Made by a program: the position numbers and the translations under genes. Positions 40,700-49,126 of a stretch of DNA of 64,000 bases are shown here, one piece after another. Within the stretch, counting starts at the first letter, position 1. Each line of letters opens with the position of its first letter. This stretch comes from Thermofilaceae archaeon (GTDB taxonomy: Archaea > Thermoproteota > Thermoprotei > Thermofilales > Thermofilaceae). The notes beneath the pieces were generated by a model. That model had not been told where the DNA came from, did not search any database, and was given only the letters and a program-made list of their open reading frames with translations. The stretch spans positions 18,020 through 82,019 of the forward strand of contig JAVYQJ010000007.1 of the NCBI GenBank assembly GCA_038731975.1, given 5' to 3'.

Positions 40700-41923
40700 A
40701 TGCGCTTATTCCATCTTACTCAGCCCTTCAGGGGGTTGGACAAGAGGTACAAGGTGATTCTCGCGGTGACAGGCTTGTACAATTGGGCTGCGAGCCTACC
40801 GGCCACCTATCTACAGATTTACACGGTTCAGCTGGGCGCTAACCCCGTTGAGCTGGGCTCGCTCTCCAGCATCGGGAGCGTGGCGAGCGCGCTCGCGGCA
40901 GCTCCGGCGGGCGCGCTCATGGCGAAGCATGGGGTGAGGAGGACGCTGCTTATCGGCTTCCTCGTCTTCGCTCTGTCAGCGTTCACCTACGCCATCGCCA
41001 GCCATTGGCTGATGCTCATCCCAGCTTTCCTCCTCTCCTTCATCGCTCCGTCCCTCATCTTCCCGATCTCGGACATCGTCATCGTTGGTGTCACGGGGCA
41101 GGGCTCGAGAGCCACAGCGATGGGCTTGTCCCGCGTCGCGTGGAACGCCTTCAGCGTTCTCGCACCACCCGTCGCAACAGCGATCGTCGTTGCGTTCGGG
41201 GGGATGACGGTCGAGGGTATTCGCCCGATCTTCCTCGTCCAGCTCGCAGCCGCTTTAATCGCAACGTTCATTATCGCCGCGCACATGGAGGACCTGAGGC
41301 TCCCGGAGGCACGCAGCGAGGAAGGGCGAAAGTCAAGCCTCTGGCGGAGCCTGAGGTGGCTATTCACTAAGCGCAAAGCGCTGGCCTGGTTCGTCGCGAT
41401 GTCGGCTCAACGCTTCGGAATGGGGGTTTCGATGGCCTTCCTCCCCCTCTGGATCGTAGAGGTGAGGGGGGCGGACCCCTACGTCATTGGCGCCATGAAT
41501 ACGGCTGGCATAGCAGCGCTCCTTTTGCTCTCCCTGCCGGCCGGAGCCCTCTCCGACCGGTACGGCTACCTGAGGATCTACGCAGCCCTCCGAACCCTCC
41601 TGTACGCTGGCACCCTCCTCGCGCTCCTCGTCCCCAGCCGAGAGGCCCTCGTAGCTGCTGGCGGCTTAGGAATCGTCGGGCTCATGTACGGGGCTGGCTT
41701 CGCAAGCTTCATCCCGTTCATCACCGCGTTCTGGGAAACCCCGCCCCCGGAGCTCAGGGCGGCGTGGTTCACCGCATCGAGCATCATCGGCGGCCTCATC
41801 GCCGCCGTAGCCCCCCTCATCGGTGGAGCCCTCTGGATGGCGGGCTTCAGGGATCAACTGCTCCTCCTCGCCCTGGCCGTCGACGTCGCTGGGCTCGCAG
41901 TCGTCCTGCTCGGCTGCCGCTAG
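40700..41923 (+). CDS. Major facilitator superfamily transporter
   Basis: A 407-residue membrane protein with 12 predicted helices in two groups of six separated by a cytosolic loop (about residues 185-215, ending RWLFTKRKALAW). The loop 2-3 motif AKHGVRRTLL and its repeat SDRYGYLR in the second half are typical MFS signatures. The ATG at 40700 is favoured over a start 36 nt earlier, because CTTTATTA is centred 29 nt before it. Substrate unknown; the neighbouring oxidoreductase gene suggests sugars. Its TAG stop shares CTAG with the convergent Gfo/Idh gene. Confidence 0.87.
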   Translation: MRLFHLTQPFRGLDKRYKVILAVTGLYNWAASLPATYLQIYTVQLGANPVELGSLSSIGSVASALAAAPAGALMAKHGVRRTLLIGFLVFALSAFTYAIASHWLMLIPAFLLSFIAPSLIFPISDIVIVGVTGQGSRATAMGLSRVAWNAFSVLAPPVATAIVVAFGGMTVEGIRPIFLVQLAAALIATFIIAAHMEDLRLPEARSEEGRKSSLWRSLRWLFTKRKALAWFVAMSAQRFGMGVSMAFLPLWIVEVRGADPYVIGAMNTAGIAALLLLSLPAGALSDRYGYLRIYAALRTLLYAGTLLALLVPSREALVAAGGLGIVGLMYGAGFASFIPFITAFWETPPPELRAAWFTASSIIGGLIAAVAPLIGGALWMAGFRDQLLLLALAVDVAGLAVVLLGCR

Positions 41924-42909
41924 TAGGGGAAGAGGGGGAGCTTCACCGGCCTCCCCTCCTCAGCCGACTTGACGGCGGCCAGCGTCACCTCCAGCGTCCT
42001 CACCCCCTCGATGTACGGGACGTCGGTTTCGCGGCCCAGCTTGACGCAGTCGATGAAGTGCCGATCCTCCTCGAAGTAGGGGTCAACTGTCGCGCTAATG
42101 ACGCTCCTCTCCTCGCCCCGCGCGACGATTACGTCGCCGCCCGAGCCGATGAGCTCCAGGTTCCTAGCGATCAAGCGGAAGTTCACGTCCATTCCGGCCG
42201 GCTGCGCGGCGCACGTGCTGGTTACGGAGCCGATCGCGCCCGACTTGAAGCGCATGATAACGGCTGACGCGGCCTCGATGTTGAAGTTGGGCAGGTCGCG
42301 CAGCGACCTCGTCTCGAAGTACGCTGAAACCTCCTCAACCTCGCTGCCCACCAGCCAGCGCCCCAGATCGACGAGGTGGGTCGACTGCTCAACCAGCTGG
42401 CCCCCGCTTAGCTCCCTACGCCTCCACCAGTGGTCGGGGCCCCCCGCCACGCCGCCGATCCACCATGCCTCGTACAGAATGACGTCTCCGCCCATCTCGC
42501 GGAGCAGCTGCCTCGCAGCCCTCATCGAGTCGAGGAAGCGCCTCGTGTAACCGACGAGCGTGATAACGCCCGCCCTCTCCACCGCCCTCAGGATCTCTAC
42601 GGCCCTCTCGAGGGTGAGCGCGACGGGTTTCTCAACGAAGAAGTGCACACCGCGCTCGGCGCAGAGGATCTCCTGGTCGGTGTGCGCGTAGGGCGGTATG
42701 CAGATGAAGACCGCGTCCAGCTTCTCCCTCTCGAGCATCTGCCTGTAGTCGGCGTACGCTCTCCCACCGTACCTTTCAGCAAAGCTTTGCGCCCTGCTCG
42801 GCACAGCATCTGAGAAAGCAACGAGCTCGACGTCCTCCATCTTAACGAGCCTATCGGCGTGCACTTGCGCAATCCCGCCGCAGCCGATGAAGCCTACCCT
42901 AACTCTCAC
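41920..42909 (-). CDS. Gfo/Idh/MocA-family NAD(P)-dependent oxidoreductase
   Basis: A 329-residue two-domain dehydrogenase. GFIGCGGIAQVHADRL is the N-terminal dinucleotide loop, EKPVALT the conserved lysine segment, and GGQLVEQSTHLVDLGRWL carries the catalytic His-Asp region. Acts on sugars, inositols or their derivatives. It lies 38 bp downstream of an unknown, sugar-binding-like protein on the same strand, so the pair may process one glycan product. Confidence 0.88.
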   Translation of the reverse strand: MRVRVGFIGCGGIAQVHADRLVKMEDVELVAFSDAVPSRAQSFAERYGGRAYADYRQMLEREKLDAVFICIPPYAHTDQEILCAERGVHFFVEKPVALTLERAVEILRAVERAGVITLVGYTRRFLDSMRAARQLLREMGGDVILYEAWWIGGVAGGPDHWWRRRELSGGQLVEQSTHLVDLGRWLVGSEVEEVSAYFETRSLRDLPNFNIEAASAVIMRFKSGAIGSVTSTCAAQPAGMDVNFRLIARNLELIGSGGDVIVARGEERSVISATVDPYFEEDRHFIDCVKLGRETDVPYIEGVRTLEVTLAAVKSAEEGRPVKLPLFPY

Positions 42910-42947
42910 AAAAAGGAGTATGCGATTGAGTAAAAATCGTTAACGGG

Positions 42948-43955
42948 CTACGGCAGGCTTACCTCGCTCAAACCCGTTTCGCGGCGGAGGCGCTCCATGA
43001 TACTCTCGCGAGAGCCCACCTCGAACACCAGCTCGTACTCGGCCACTGAAACCCTACGGCCGCCCACTTCGACCGCCGGCCGGAAGTGGAGCTCGATCTC
43101 GCCGAACCTCTCCGGCCCAGCCTCGGGGCCCGAGTTGTAGCTCTGCACGCAGCCCTTCGGGCCGGCTGGGTCGGCCTTGGCTGGGTCGAGGCACTCCTCT
43201 TGTCCTCTCGGAGCATCGTGCGTCCTCATCAGCAGCAGAGCCCACACCCCGCCCTCCCTCTCGGCTACGTGAGCTATCGCGGCGGAGCCCTCGAACGGCA
43301 GATCCTCCGGCCTCACGCCCAGCTTGCAGACGCGCGCGCCATCGATCTTGAAGGAGACGTGATCCCTCGCTACGACCAAGCGCTCGGAAGGTATCGGGCC
43401 GAAGTAGTGGACGGGTTGCGCGCCCACCTTCACTGGTACGACCGCGGCCCCCCTCGAGCCGGGCTCCACCTGGGCGAGAGCCCAAAGGTTGAAGTCGCCC
43501 GGGTAGCTGGCCAGCACTGCATCCCTCACCAGCAGCCTATCGGGAGCGGCGAGCTTGAACTCCCTCCTCACCTTCGCGTGAAGCCTCCAGCCCTTGAAGC
43601 GGTCCGTGGCCTCCATCACGCCCTCGAGCACGACCCTATCCGGGCCGGCGTAGGTGATCCTGAAGCTGCCGGGATCCAGGCTGGCGGGGCAGAACCACCC
43701 CTCGAACTTCTCCGGGTCCTCGTAGAAGAAGGCCCGCTCGGGGGAGAGCCAGAGGCGGAGCCCGCCAACGTTCCAGCCGCCCTTCTCTAAGACCACCTCT
43801 AGCTCGGGGCTGACCCAAAGCAGGTTGAGCCCGCCTACGTACAGACCTAGTACCCTCGCGCCCCTCTCAACCACGAGAACCCTCGTCGAACCCTTCTCCA
43901 GAAGAGCCGCGGCTGAGTAGCGAGAGGCGATGCTCCTCAGCTCCTCCAGCTTCAT
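42948..43955 (-). CDS. Unknown protein, possibly galactose mutarotase-like fold
   Basis: About 335 residues, beta-rich and without signal peptide or membrane helix. Repeated short strands with conserved Trp and Arg (GGWNVGGLRLWLSPE, FEGWFCPASLDPG, GDFNLWALAQVEPGS) recall aldose-epimerase/carbohydrate-binding supersandwich proteins, but catalytic His residues are not evident. ATG 43955 is preferred over a start 144 nt upstream because CCATTTTTAC is centred 26 nt before it. Precedes the Gfo/Idh gene on the same strand. I cannot assign a function. Confidence 0.55.
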   Translation of the reverse strand: MKLEELRSIASRYSAAALLEKGSTRVLVVERGARVLGLYVGGLNLLWVSPELEVVLEKGGWNVGGLRLWLSPERAFFYEDPEKFEGWFCPASLDPGSFRITYAGPDRVVLEGVMEATDRFKGWRLHAKVRREFKLAAPDRLLVRDAVLASYPGDFNLWALAQVEPGSRGAAVVPVKVGAQPVHYFGPIPSERLVVARDHVSFKIDGARVCKLGVRPEDLPFEGSAAIAHVAEREGGVWALLLMRTHDAPRGQEECLDPAKADPAGPKGCVQSYNSGPEAGPERFGEIELHFRPAVEVGGRRVSVAEYELVFEVGSRESIMERLRRETGLSEVSLP

Positions 43956-43999
43956 CAAGACTCCTGCGGGCTCGCCGTAAAAATGGCTAACTGCAGCCG

Positions 44000-46567
44000 C
44001 TAACCGGAGAAGCGCTTGGCGAACAGCTCGTAGAGGGCGAGCTGCTTCGGGTCGAGCCTCGGCTTCATCCCTCTCCGCGCTCTCTCGATATCCTCCCATG
44101 TCACAGTGGTCCTCGCGCTCCCGGTCTGCAGAGCCTCCTCGAAGAGGAGCCTCCTCACCCTCTCGGTGATCGCCTTCAGCTCGGCTGGGGTATAGTACTC
44201 GGTCTCGGCGGCCAGGCGCTCGATGACATCCTCACTCACGTCGAGGCCGCGGAGGAGGACCTTTAGGACGCTCATTCTGCCCTCCTTGTCTGGTGGCGGC
44301 ACGTAGACGAGCTTGTCAAAGCGGCCGGGCCTGAGGATCGCCGCGTCCAGCTCCCATGGCTTGTTGGTGGCGCCGATCACGACGACCCCCTGCGCCGATT
44401 CAAGGCCATCCATCTCCGCGAGGAGCTGGGAGAGGGCGTTGCGCCACTCGCTGGCCTCCCTAGCCCTGGCCAGCACCTCTACCTCGTCGATGAAGAGGAT
44501 CGCAGGTGCGTTCTCGCGGGCCAGATCGAACTTCTCCCTGATGAGCTGCGGCGCGCCCAGCGGGCCTGCCTTCGCCAACTCGTCGCCCGATATCGTCACG
44601 AAAGTGACGTTGAGCTCGTTTGCGAGGGCCTTGACGAGTGTGGTCTTACCCGTGCCGGGCGGCCCGTAGAGAAGGATCCCCTTCGGCAGCTTCACCCCCA
44701 GCCTCTCAGCGAGTTCCCGGTGCTTCAACGGGCCCTCGACGGCGAGCCTCAACTCCCTCTTCACTTCCTCCAAATCGCCGATGTCGTCCCACCTGACCTC
44801 CCCTACGAAGGCGGGCTTCGCCTCGACGCGTACCGCTGAGTACTTCCTGGCCAGCTCCTCGTAACGCCTCAGGCTGGAAAGGGTTATCCTTGGCCTGTAC
44901 TCGTTGAGGGCTTTGACGAAGTCGTCCAGGTTCGGCTTCCCGCCTCCCACCCTCTCCCTAACCCTCTCAACGATGTACTGGATCTCAGCCGGCGAGTACC
45001 GCTCGCTCAACCTCGCTAGCTCCTCCACGTCCGCCACAACGTCGCCAAATGTTCTCCGTAGGAAGTTCTCCCAGAGCTCCCTCCTCCCCCTCGCGTCGGG
45101 GAGGGGCACGTAGATGACCTCGTCGAAGCGGCCGGGCCTGAGGAAGGACGGGTCGATCTCCTCCGGCACGTTTGTTGCCCCGACGATCAGAACTGGCACC
45201 TTCTTGTCGTGGAGCTCCTGAAGCCTACGCAGGAGGATGTCGACGAGCCTTACCGTCACTTCGTGAACGTAGCCGCGCCTCGTCCTTGCCATCGCTACCT
45301 GCTCCATCTCGTCGATCAAGAGTACGGCTGGCGCGCTCCTCTCCACCTCGTCGAGGAGGAGCGCGAGCTTGCGCTCACTCTCGCCGTACCACATCGTCAA
45401 GATCTCCTCCGCCCTCACCTCGAAGAGGGGCCAGCCCAGCTCACCGGCCATCGCCTTCGCCAGGAAGCTCTTCCCAGTGCCCGGGGGGCCAAAGAGGATA
45501 ACGCCGTAGGCCCGCTTCCTCCCCCGCACGCTCTCTAGGATCTCGCGAATTCTAGCCTTCACCTGCTCCATGTCGTACACATCATCGAGCTTCGGCAGCC
45601 CTCCTACCCCGGCCTGCTGCTTCTGCTCCTCGGCTCTAGCTCCTTCTGCCGCTACTACGGGAAGAGGCTGAACCGCTTCCACCTTGTGGCACGAAACGGG
45701 GCTCCCCAGCGCAAGCGAGTAGGCAGCGGCTATCGGCAGTGCCGGGAGCAGAGCTAGGAAGCTGAGCCCCCACTCCCCACCCATAAACTCGTAGACCCAG
45801 CCCAGGACGCCCATGAGACCCGCGATCGCAAGCCAAGCGCAAAGTGGACTAAGCAACCTCGCGGGGAGCCCCCCGAGCACGGCGAAGCTCCTCCTCTCCT
45901 CCAACACCTGGAACACTCTGACGTGGATCGAGCGCGCTGCCGCAACCGCGGCCGCAGTCAGAGCGATGAAGGAGTAGGTACGGGGATCGATTAGGTAAGC
46001 GCCGGCCGACCCCAAGTTCAGCTGAAGCCACTTAGGTATCCGCTCTCCGAAGGCCGAACCCAGCGATGCGGTGTCAAGCCTCTCGAGGGGCGGGACCCCG
46101 AGCAGCACGCTGTTGCCTAGCGGCTTATACGATCCCACGAGAGCTGACGCGGACATCATCGTCAGCAGCAAGGTAACGAGGAAAGCCGCGAGAGCCTTCG
46201 GCCCAAACGCGTACCGCGCGAGAGCGGCGGAGATCCCGAGCTCGTGGTAGGGCGTGACCGCCAGAAGAGCCAGGCTGGCCGGGAGCAGCTTCGGCTGGCT
46301 CGAGCAGGTGGCTAAGGCTGCCCACACCAGGACACCCAGGGGCCCCAGAGCGTAGAGAGCCGCGGGGAGTGCCAGAATGATGAACATGCTCCTCATGGCT
46401 CTATGAGAGAAGTGCAGGAGCGCGGTCAACCCAGCAACGATGAGCCAGGCTATGGGGGGTGGATAGAAGGGAAGCGCCGCCACAAAGACGATGCAGTAGG
46501 AGGCTAGGGCCTCACCGTAGAGGAGCAGAGTGTACGCATTCAACGCGAGGCGGAAGCGTGATAACAT
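44000..46567 (-). CDS. Membrane-embedded tandem AAA+ ATPase (Cdc48-like D1-D2 with polytopic N-terminal domain)
   Basis: About 855 residues. The first 310 contain about eight hydrophobic helices, replacing the soluble substrate-binding N domain of Cdc48/VAT. Then come two AAA+ modules: D1 with Walker A GPPGTGKSF near residue 357 and Walker B VLLIDEMEQ, and D2 with GPPGTGKTT near 632 and ILFIDEVEV. Both have the second-region Asn (GATNVPEE, GATNKPWE) and arginine-finger segment RPGRFD. Likely a hexameric unfoldase that pulls proteins from or through the membrane. ATG 46567 has GGAGGG 6-7 nt before it; an ATG 21 nt upstream is the alternative. Confidence 0.85.
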   Translation of the reverse strand: MLSRFRLALNAYTLLLYGEALASYCIVFVAALPFYPPPIAWLIVAGLTALLHFSHRAMRSMFIILALPAALYALGPLGVLVWAALATCSSQPKLLPASLALLAVTPYHELGISAALARYAFGPKALAAFLVTLLLTMMSASALVGSYKPLGNSVLLGVPPLERLDTASLGSAFGERIPKWLQLNLGSAGAYLIDPRTYSFIALTAAAVAAARSIHVRVFQVLEERRSFAVLGGLPARLLSPLCAWLAIAGLMGVLGWVYEFMGGEWGLSFLALLPALPIAAAYSLALGSPVSCHKVEAVQPLPVVAAEGARAEEQKQQAGVGGLPKLDDVYDMEQVKARIREILESVRGRKRAYGVILFGPPGTGKSFLAKAMAGELGWPLFEVRAEEILTMWYGESERKLALLLDEVERSAPAVLLIDEMEQVAMARTRRGYVHEVTVRLVDILLRRLQELHDKKVPVLIVGATNVPEEIDPSFLRPGRFDEVIYVPLPDARGRRELWENFLRRTFGDVVADVEELARLSERYSPAEIQYIVERVRERVGGGKPNLDDFVKALNEYRPRITLSSLRRYEELARKYSAVRVEAKPAFVGEVRWDDIGDLEEVKRELRLAVEGPLKHRELAERLGVKLPKGILLYGPPGTGKTTLVKALANELNVTFVTISGDELAKAGPLGAPQLIREKFDLARENAPAILFIDEVEVLARAREASEWRNALSQLLAEMDGLESAQGVVVIGATNKPWELDAAILRPGRFDKLVYVPPPDKEGRMSVLKVLLRGLDVSEDVIERLAAETEYYTPAELKAITERVRRLLFEEALQTGSARTTVTWEDIERARRGMKPRLDPKQLALYELFAKRFSG

Positions 46568-46644
46568 TCGCTTCCACCCTCCGTTCATCCTAAAGTTAAT
46601 AATCTTTTGTGAGGAGAGGCGGGCACGATGCCGCTCTAGGCGCA

Positions 46645-46654
46645 AACTTATACT
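46645..46654 (+). promoter_or_regulatory. TATA box of the propeller-like gene
   Basis: AACTTATACT is centred 26-27 nt before the GTG at 46676. It lies upstream of the AAA+ gene start, which seems to use a different AT-rich stretch (ATTATTAAC, about 46600-46608). Confidence 0.55.
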
Positions 46655-46675
46655 ACGGTTTTCGAGCAACCCCTC

Positions 46676-47641
46676 GTGAGAGTTGAGAAGGTGTTCGCGC
46701 GCTGGGGTGCGCTCGAGGCCTCCGTCCTTGTCTGCTACGGCGACGAGCTCGTGCTAGGCCTCTGGCCGGCGGGCCTCTTCGCCTACAACGGCAGCGAGTG
46801 GCGGCAGATCTACGAGCCGAAGGAGGTCGGCTTCTCAGCCTGGAGCTACGACATTTTCAGGGGTCGGCTCTACGTGGGCGCGGGGACCTACGGCAGCGGC
46901 CTCGTCCTCGAGTACGACGGCAGCGAGGTGAGGGAAGCGCTCAGGGTGCGCGACGGGGCGGGCGGCGGTGGCGGCCTCTTCGAGGCCTTGAGCGTTGCCG
47001 GCGGCACCCTATACGCCGGGAGGAGGAACGAGGTTTGGTCGACGGGGACGGGTGAGCAGTGGAGCAAAGCCTTCGAGTTCAAGACGGGTAAGGGCGTGTA
47101 CCTGATCGGCGAGCAGGGGGGCACCCTATACATCTTCGAGGGCGAACCCATCAAACCCCCCAGCAGGGTTTACGCAATCTCCGGTGCCTCCAGCGTGGAA
47201 AGGGTTTTCAGCGAGATCGGAGCCTTCCGGTCGCACACGCCGGGGTCGAGGAGCTCGTACAGGGGCTACCTAGTCGTAGCCGACTTCGACGGCAGGGTCT
47301 ACTTCTTCAGGAACTTCGAGCTCTGGGAAGTCTACAGCTTCGCGAACCGCTACGAGATAAGGGGGAACATCGCGATTAGGCCGAAGAAGATCGGCGACCT
47401 CCTCTTCCTCGCCTCAGGCACGGGTACCGGAGTCACGGAAACCCACGGGGAGCTCGTCGTCTACAACGGCAGCGAGTGGCGGCGCCTGCTGACACTCCCC
47501 CTCAACATCCACGACGTTGAGATCTTTGGCGAGAGCATATACCTGGCCTGCAACTCGCCCGCCCTACCCCTGAAGCACGGCTACAACACGTCCTACTGCT
47601 GCGTGCTGAAGCTACCGATTGAAGCGCTCGGACCGGTTTAG
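46676..47641 (+). CDS. Beta-propeller-like protein of unknown function
   Basis: A 321-residue soluble protein of repeated beta strands. Short recurring elements such as AYNGSEWRQ (about residue 37), EYDGSEVRE (about 80) and VYNGSEWRR (about 263), each followed by aromatic and Gly-rich strands, suggest about six blades of a Kelch- or WD-like propeller. No signal peptide, so it is cytoplasmic and probably a binding scaffold. Divergent from the membrane AAA+ ATPase, a possible partner. GTG start fixed by its TATA box. Confidence 0.6.
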   Translation: MRVEKVFARWGALEASVLVCYGDELVLGLWPAGLFAYNGSEWRQIYEPKEVGFSAWSYDIFRGRLYVGAGTYGSGLVLEYDGSEVREALRVRDGAGGGGGLFEALSVAGGTLYAGRRNEVWSTGTGEQWSKAFEFKTGKGVYLIGEQGGTLYIFEGEPIKPPSRVYAISGASSVERVFSEIGAFRSHTPGSRSSYRGYLVVADFDGRVYFFRNFELWEVYSFANRYEIRGNIAIRPKKIGDLLFLASGTGTGVTETHGELVVYNGSEWRRLLTLPLNIHDVEIFGESIYLACNSPALPLKHGYNTSYCCVLKLPIEALGPV

Positions 47642-47692
47642 TACAATGGTTTGAAGCGGTAAACTTTTATCTATAAGCTTGAAAGGAGCGGG

Positions 47693-49126
47693 ATGCACGA
47701 AGACCTTCTGCAGAGGGCCGTCGACCTGGCCCTCCAGCTCGGGGCGAGTTACGCTGAAGCCCGCTGGCACCGCCACTCCGGTGGTTCTCTCGTCGTGCGG
47801 AACGGGGAGATGATAGGTTACGGCGAGTCGATCAGGGAGGGCGTTGGAGTGAGAGTTCTCGTCAACGGAGCTCTCGGCTTCTCCGCGACCAGCACCCTCA
47901 CGTGGGATAGCGTGAGGGAGGCGGTTGAGCAGGCCGTTAAGCTGGCCCGGTCCCACAGCAGGTTCATGAAAAGGCCGATCGAGTTCGCGGAGGCCCGGAT
48001 GGGGAGGGCCCGCTACGAGGCGATAGCCGTCAAGCCCTTCGACTCGCTGGACATAAACGGCAAGCTGTCGGTTCTCGTCGAGTCGTGGGAAAGGGTGAGG
48101 GGCGCAGTGAAAGAGGCGAGGGTCATGACCATGATGACGAGGTACTCCGAAGATGTGGAGGAGAAGACGGTCATCAACTCCGACGGAGCCTTCGTCGTGA
48201 GCAGAGTCCCGCGCTTGACGGTCGGCTACAACTTCGTCCTCCTCCACCCGCAGAAGGGGACGATCCAGCGGAGCAAGACCTTCGGCGGGAGCGGAGGGCT
48301 TGAGCAGCTCGAGCGCTGGAGGATCCCGGAGAGCGCGGAGGAGGAGGCCCGCAACCTCGAGAACGTCCTGCTCAACGGCGTTGAGCCTCCCAAGGGCCCC
48401 GTCGACGTGATCGTGGGGAGCGAGATCGTAGGGCTCATCGTGCACGAGAGCTGCGGCCACCCCAGCGAGGCCGACAGGATCTGGGGTAGGGAGGCGGCGC
48501 AAGCGGGGATGAGCTTCATCAAGCCGGGCATGCTCGGGGAAAGGATCGGGGGCAAGCACGCGACGGTGATCGATGACCCCACGATACCGGGAAGCTACGG
48601 CTTCTACCTGTACGACGACGAGGGGGTCCCAGCCAGGGCCCGCTACCTCTACAAGGAGGGGGTCATCAACGAGCACCTGCACAACCGCTGGACGGCCAGC
48701 CTCTGGGGCACCACCAGCAACGCGGCTGCGAGGGCGATGGACCACAACAGCGAGCCGATCATCAGGATGGCAAATACTTACCTGGCGCCGGGCGACCACA
48801 CCTTCGAGGAGCTGCTGGAGGGCGTGAAGCTCGGCGTCTACATGAAGAGCTACATGGAGTGGAACATCGACGACATCAGGTGGGGGCAGCGTTACGTCGG
48901 CCTCGAGTGCTACCTGATCGAGAAGGGCGAGCTCACGAAGCCCGTCCGGAACCCGGTCCTCGAGGTGACGACGAAGAGCTTCTACAGCAGCATCGACGCT
49001 GCCGGCAGGGAGGTGCGCTACGAGCCCGGCACGTGCGGCAAAGGCGAGCCGAGCCAGGGGGTGCCCGTGTGGTTCGGCGGGCCGGACGTTAGGTTAAGGA
49101 GCATCCCGCTTGGGGTGGTCGCGTGA
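47693..49126 (+). CDS. tldD: TldD-family metalloprotease
   Basis: Subunit of the heterodimeric TldD/TldE peptidase, which trims small unfolded peptides in its central channel. The zinc motif HESCGHPSEAD (HExxxH) lies near residue 250, and the C-terminal CGKGEPSQGVPVWFGGPDVRL region supplies the further ligand and is diagnostic. 477 residues. ATG start preceded by TTTTATCT about 28 nt upstream and GGAG close to the codon. The stop (TGATG) overlaps the tldE ATG by one base, so the two are cotranslated. Confidence 0.93.
   Translation: MHEDLLQRAVDLALQLGASYAEARWHRHSGGSLVVRNGEMIGYGESIREGVGVRVLVNGALGFSATSTLTWDSVREAVEQAVKLARSHSRFMKRPIEFAEARMGRARYEAIAVKPFDSLDINGKLSVLVESWERVRGAVKEARVMTMMTRYSEDVEEKTVINSDGAFVVSRVPRLTVGYNFVLLHPQKGTIQRSKTFGGSGGLEQLERWRIPESAEEEARNLENVLLNGVEPPKGPVDVIVGSEIVGLIVHESCGHPSEADRIWGREAAQAGMSFIKPGMLGERIGGKHATVIDDPTIPGSYGFYLYDDEGVPARARYLYKEGVINEHLHNRWTASLWGTTSNAAARAMDHNSEPIIRMANTYLAPGDHTFEELLEGVKLGVYMKSYMEWNIDDIRWGQRYVGLECYLIEKGELTKPVRNPVLEVTTKSFYSSIDAAGREVRYEPGTCGKGEPSQGVPVWFGGPDVRLRSIPLGVVA

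Noticed and set aside
47612..48799. Minus-strand frame of 395 codons opposite tldD
   Set aside because: Antisense shadow of tldD: it has no start signal or domain, and TldD is certain.
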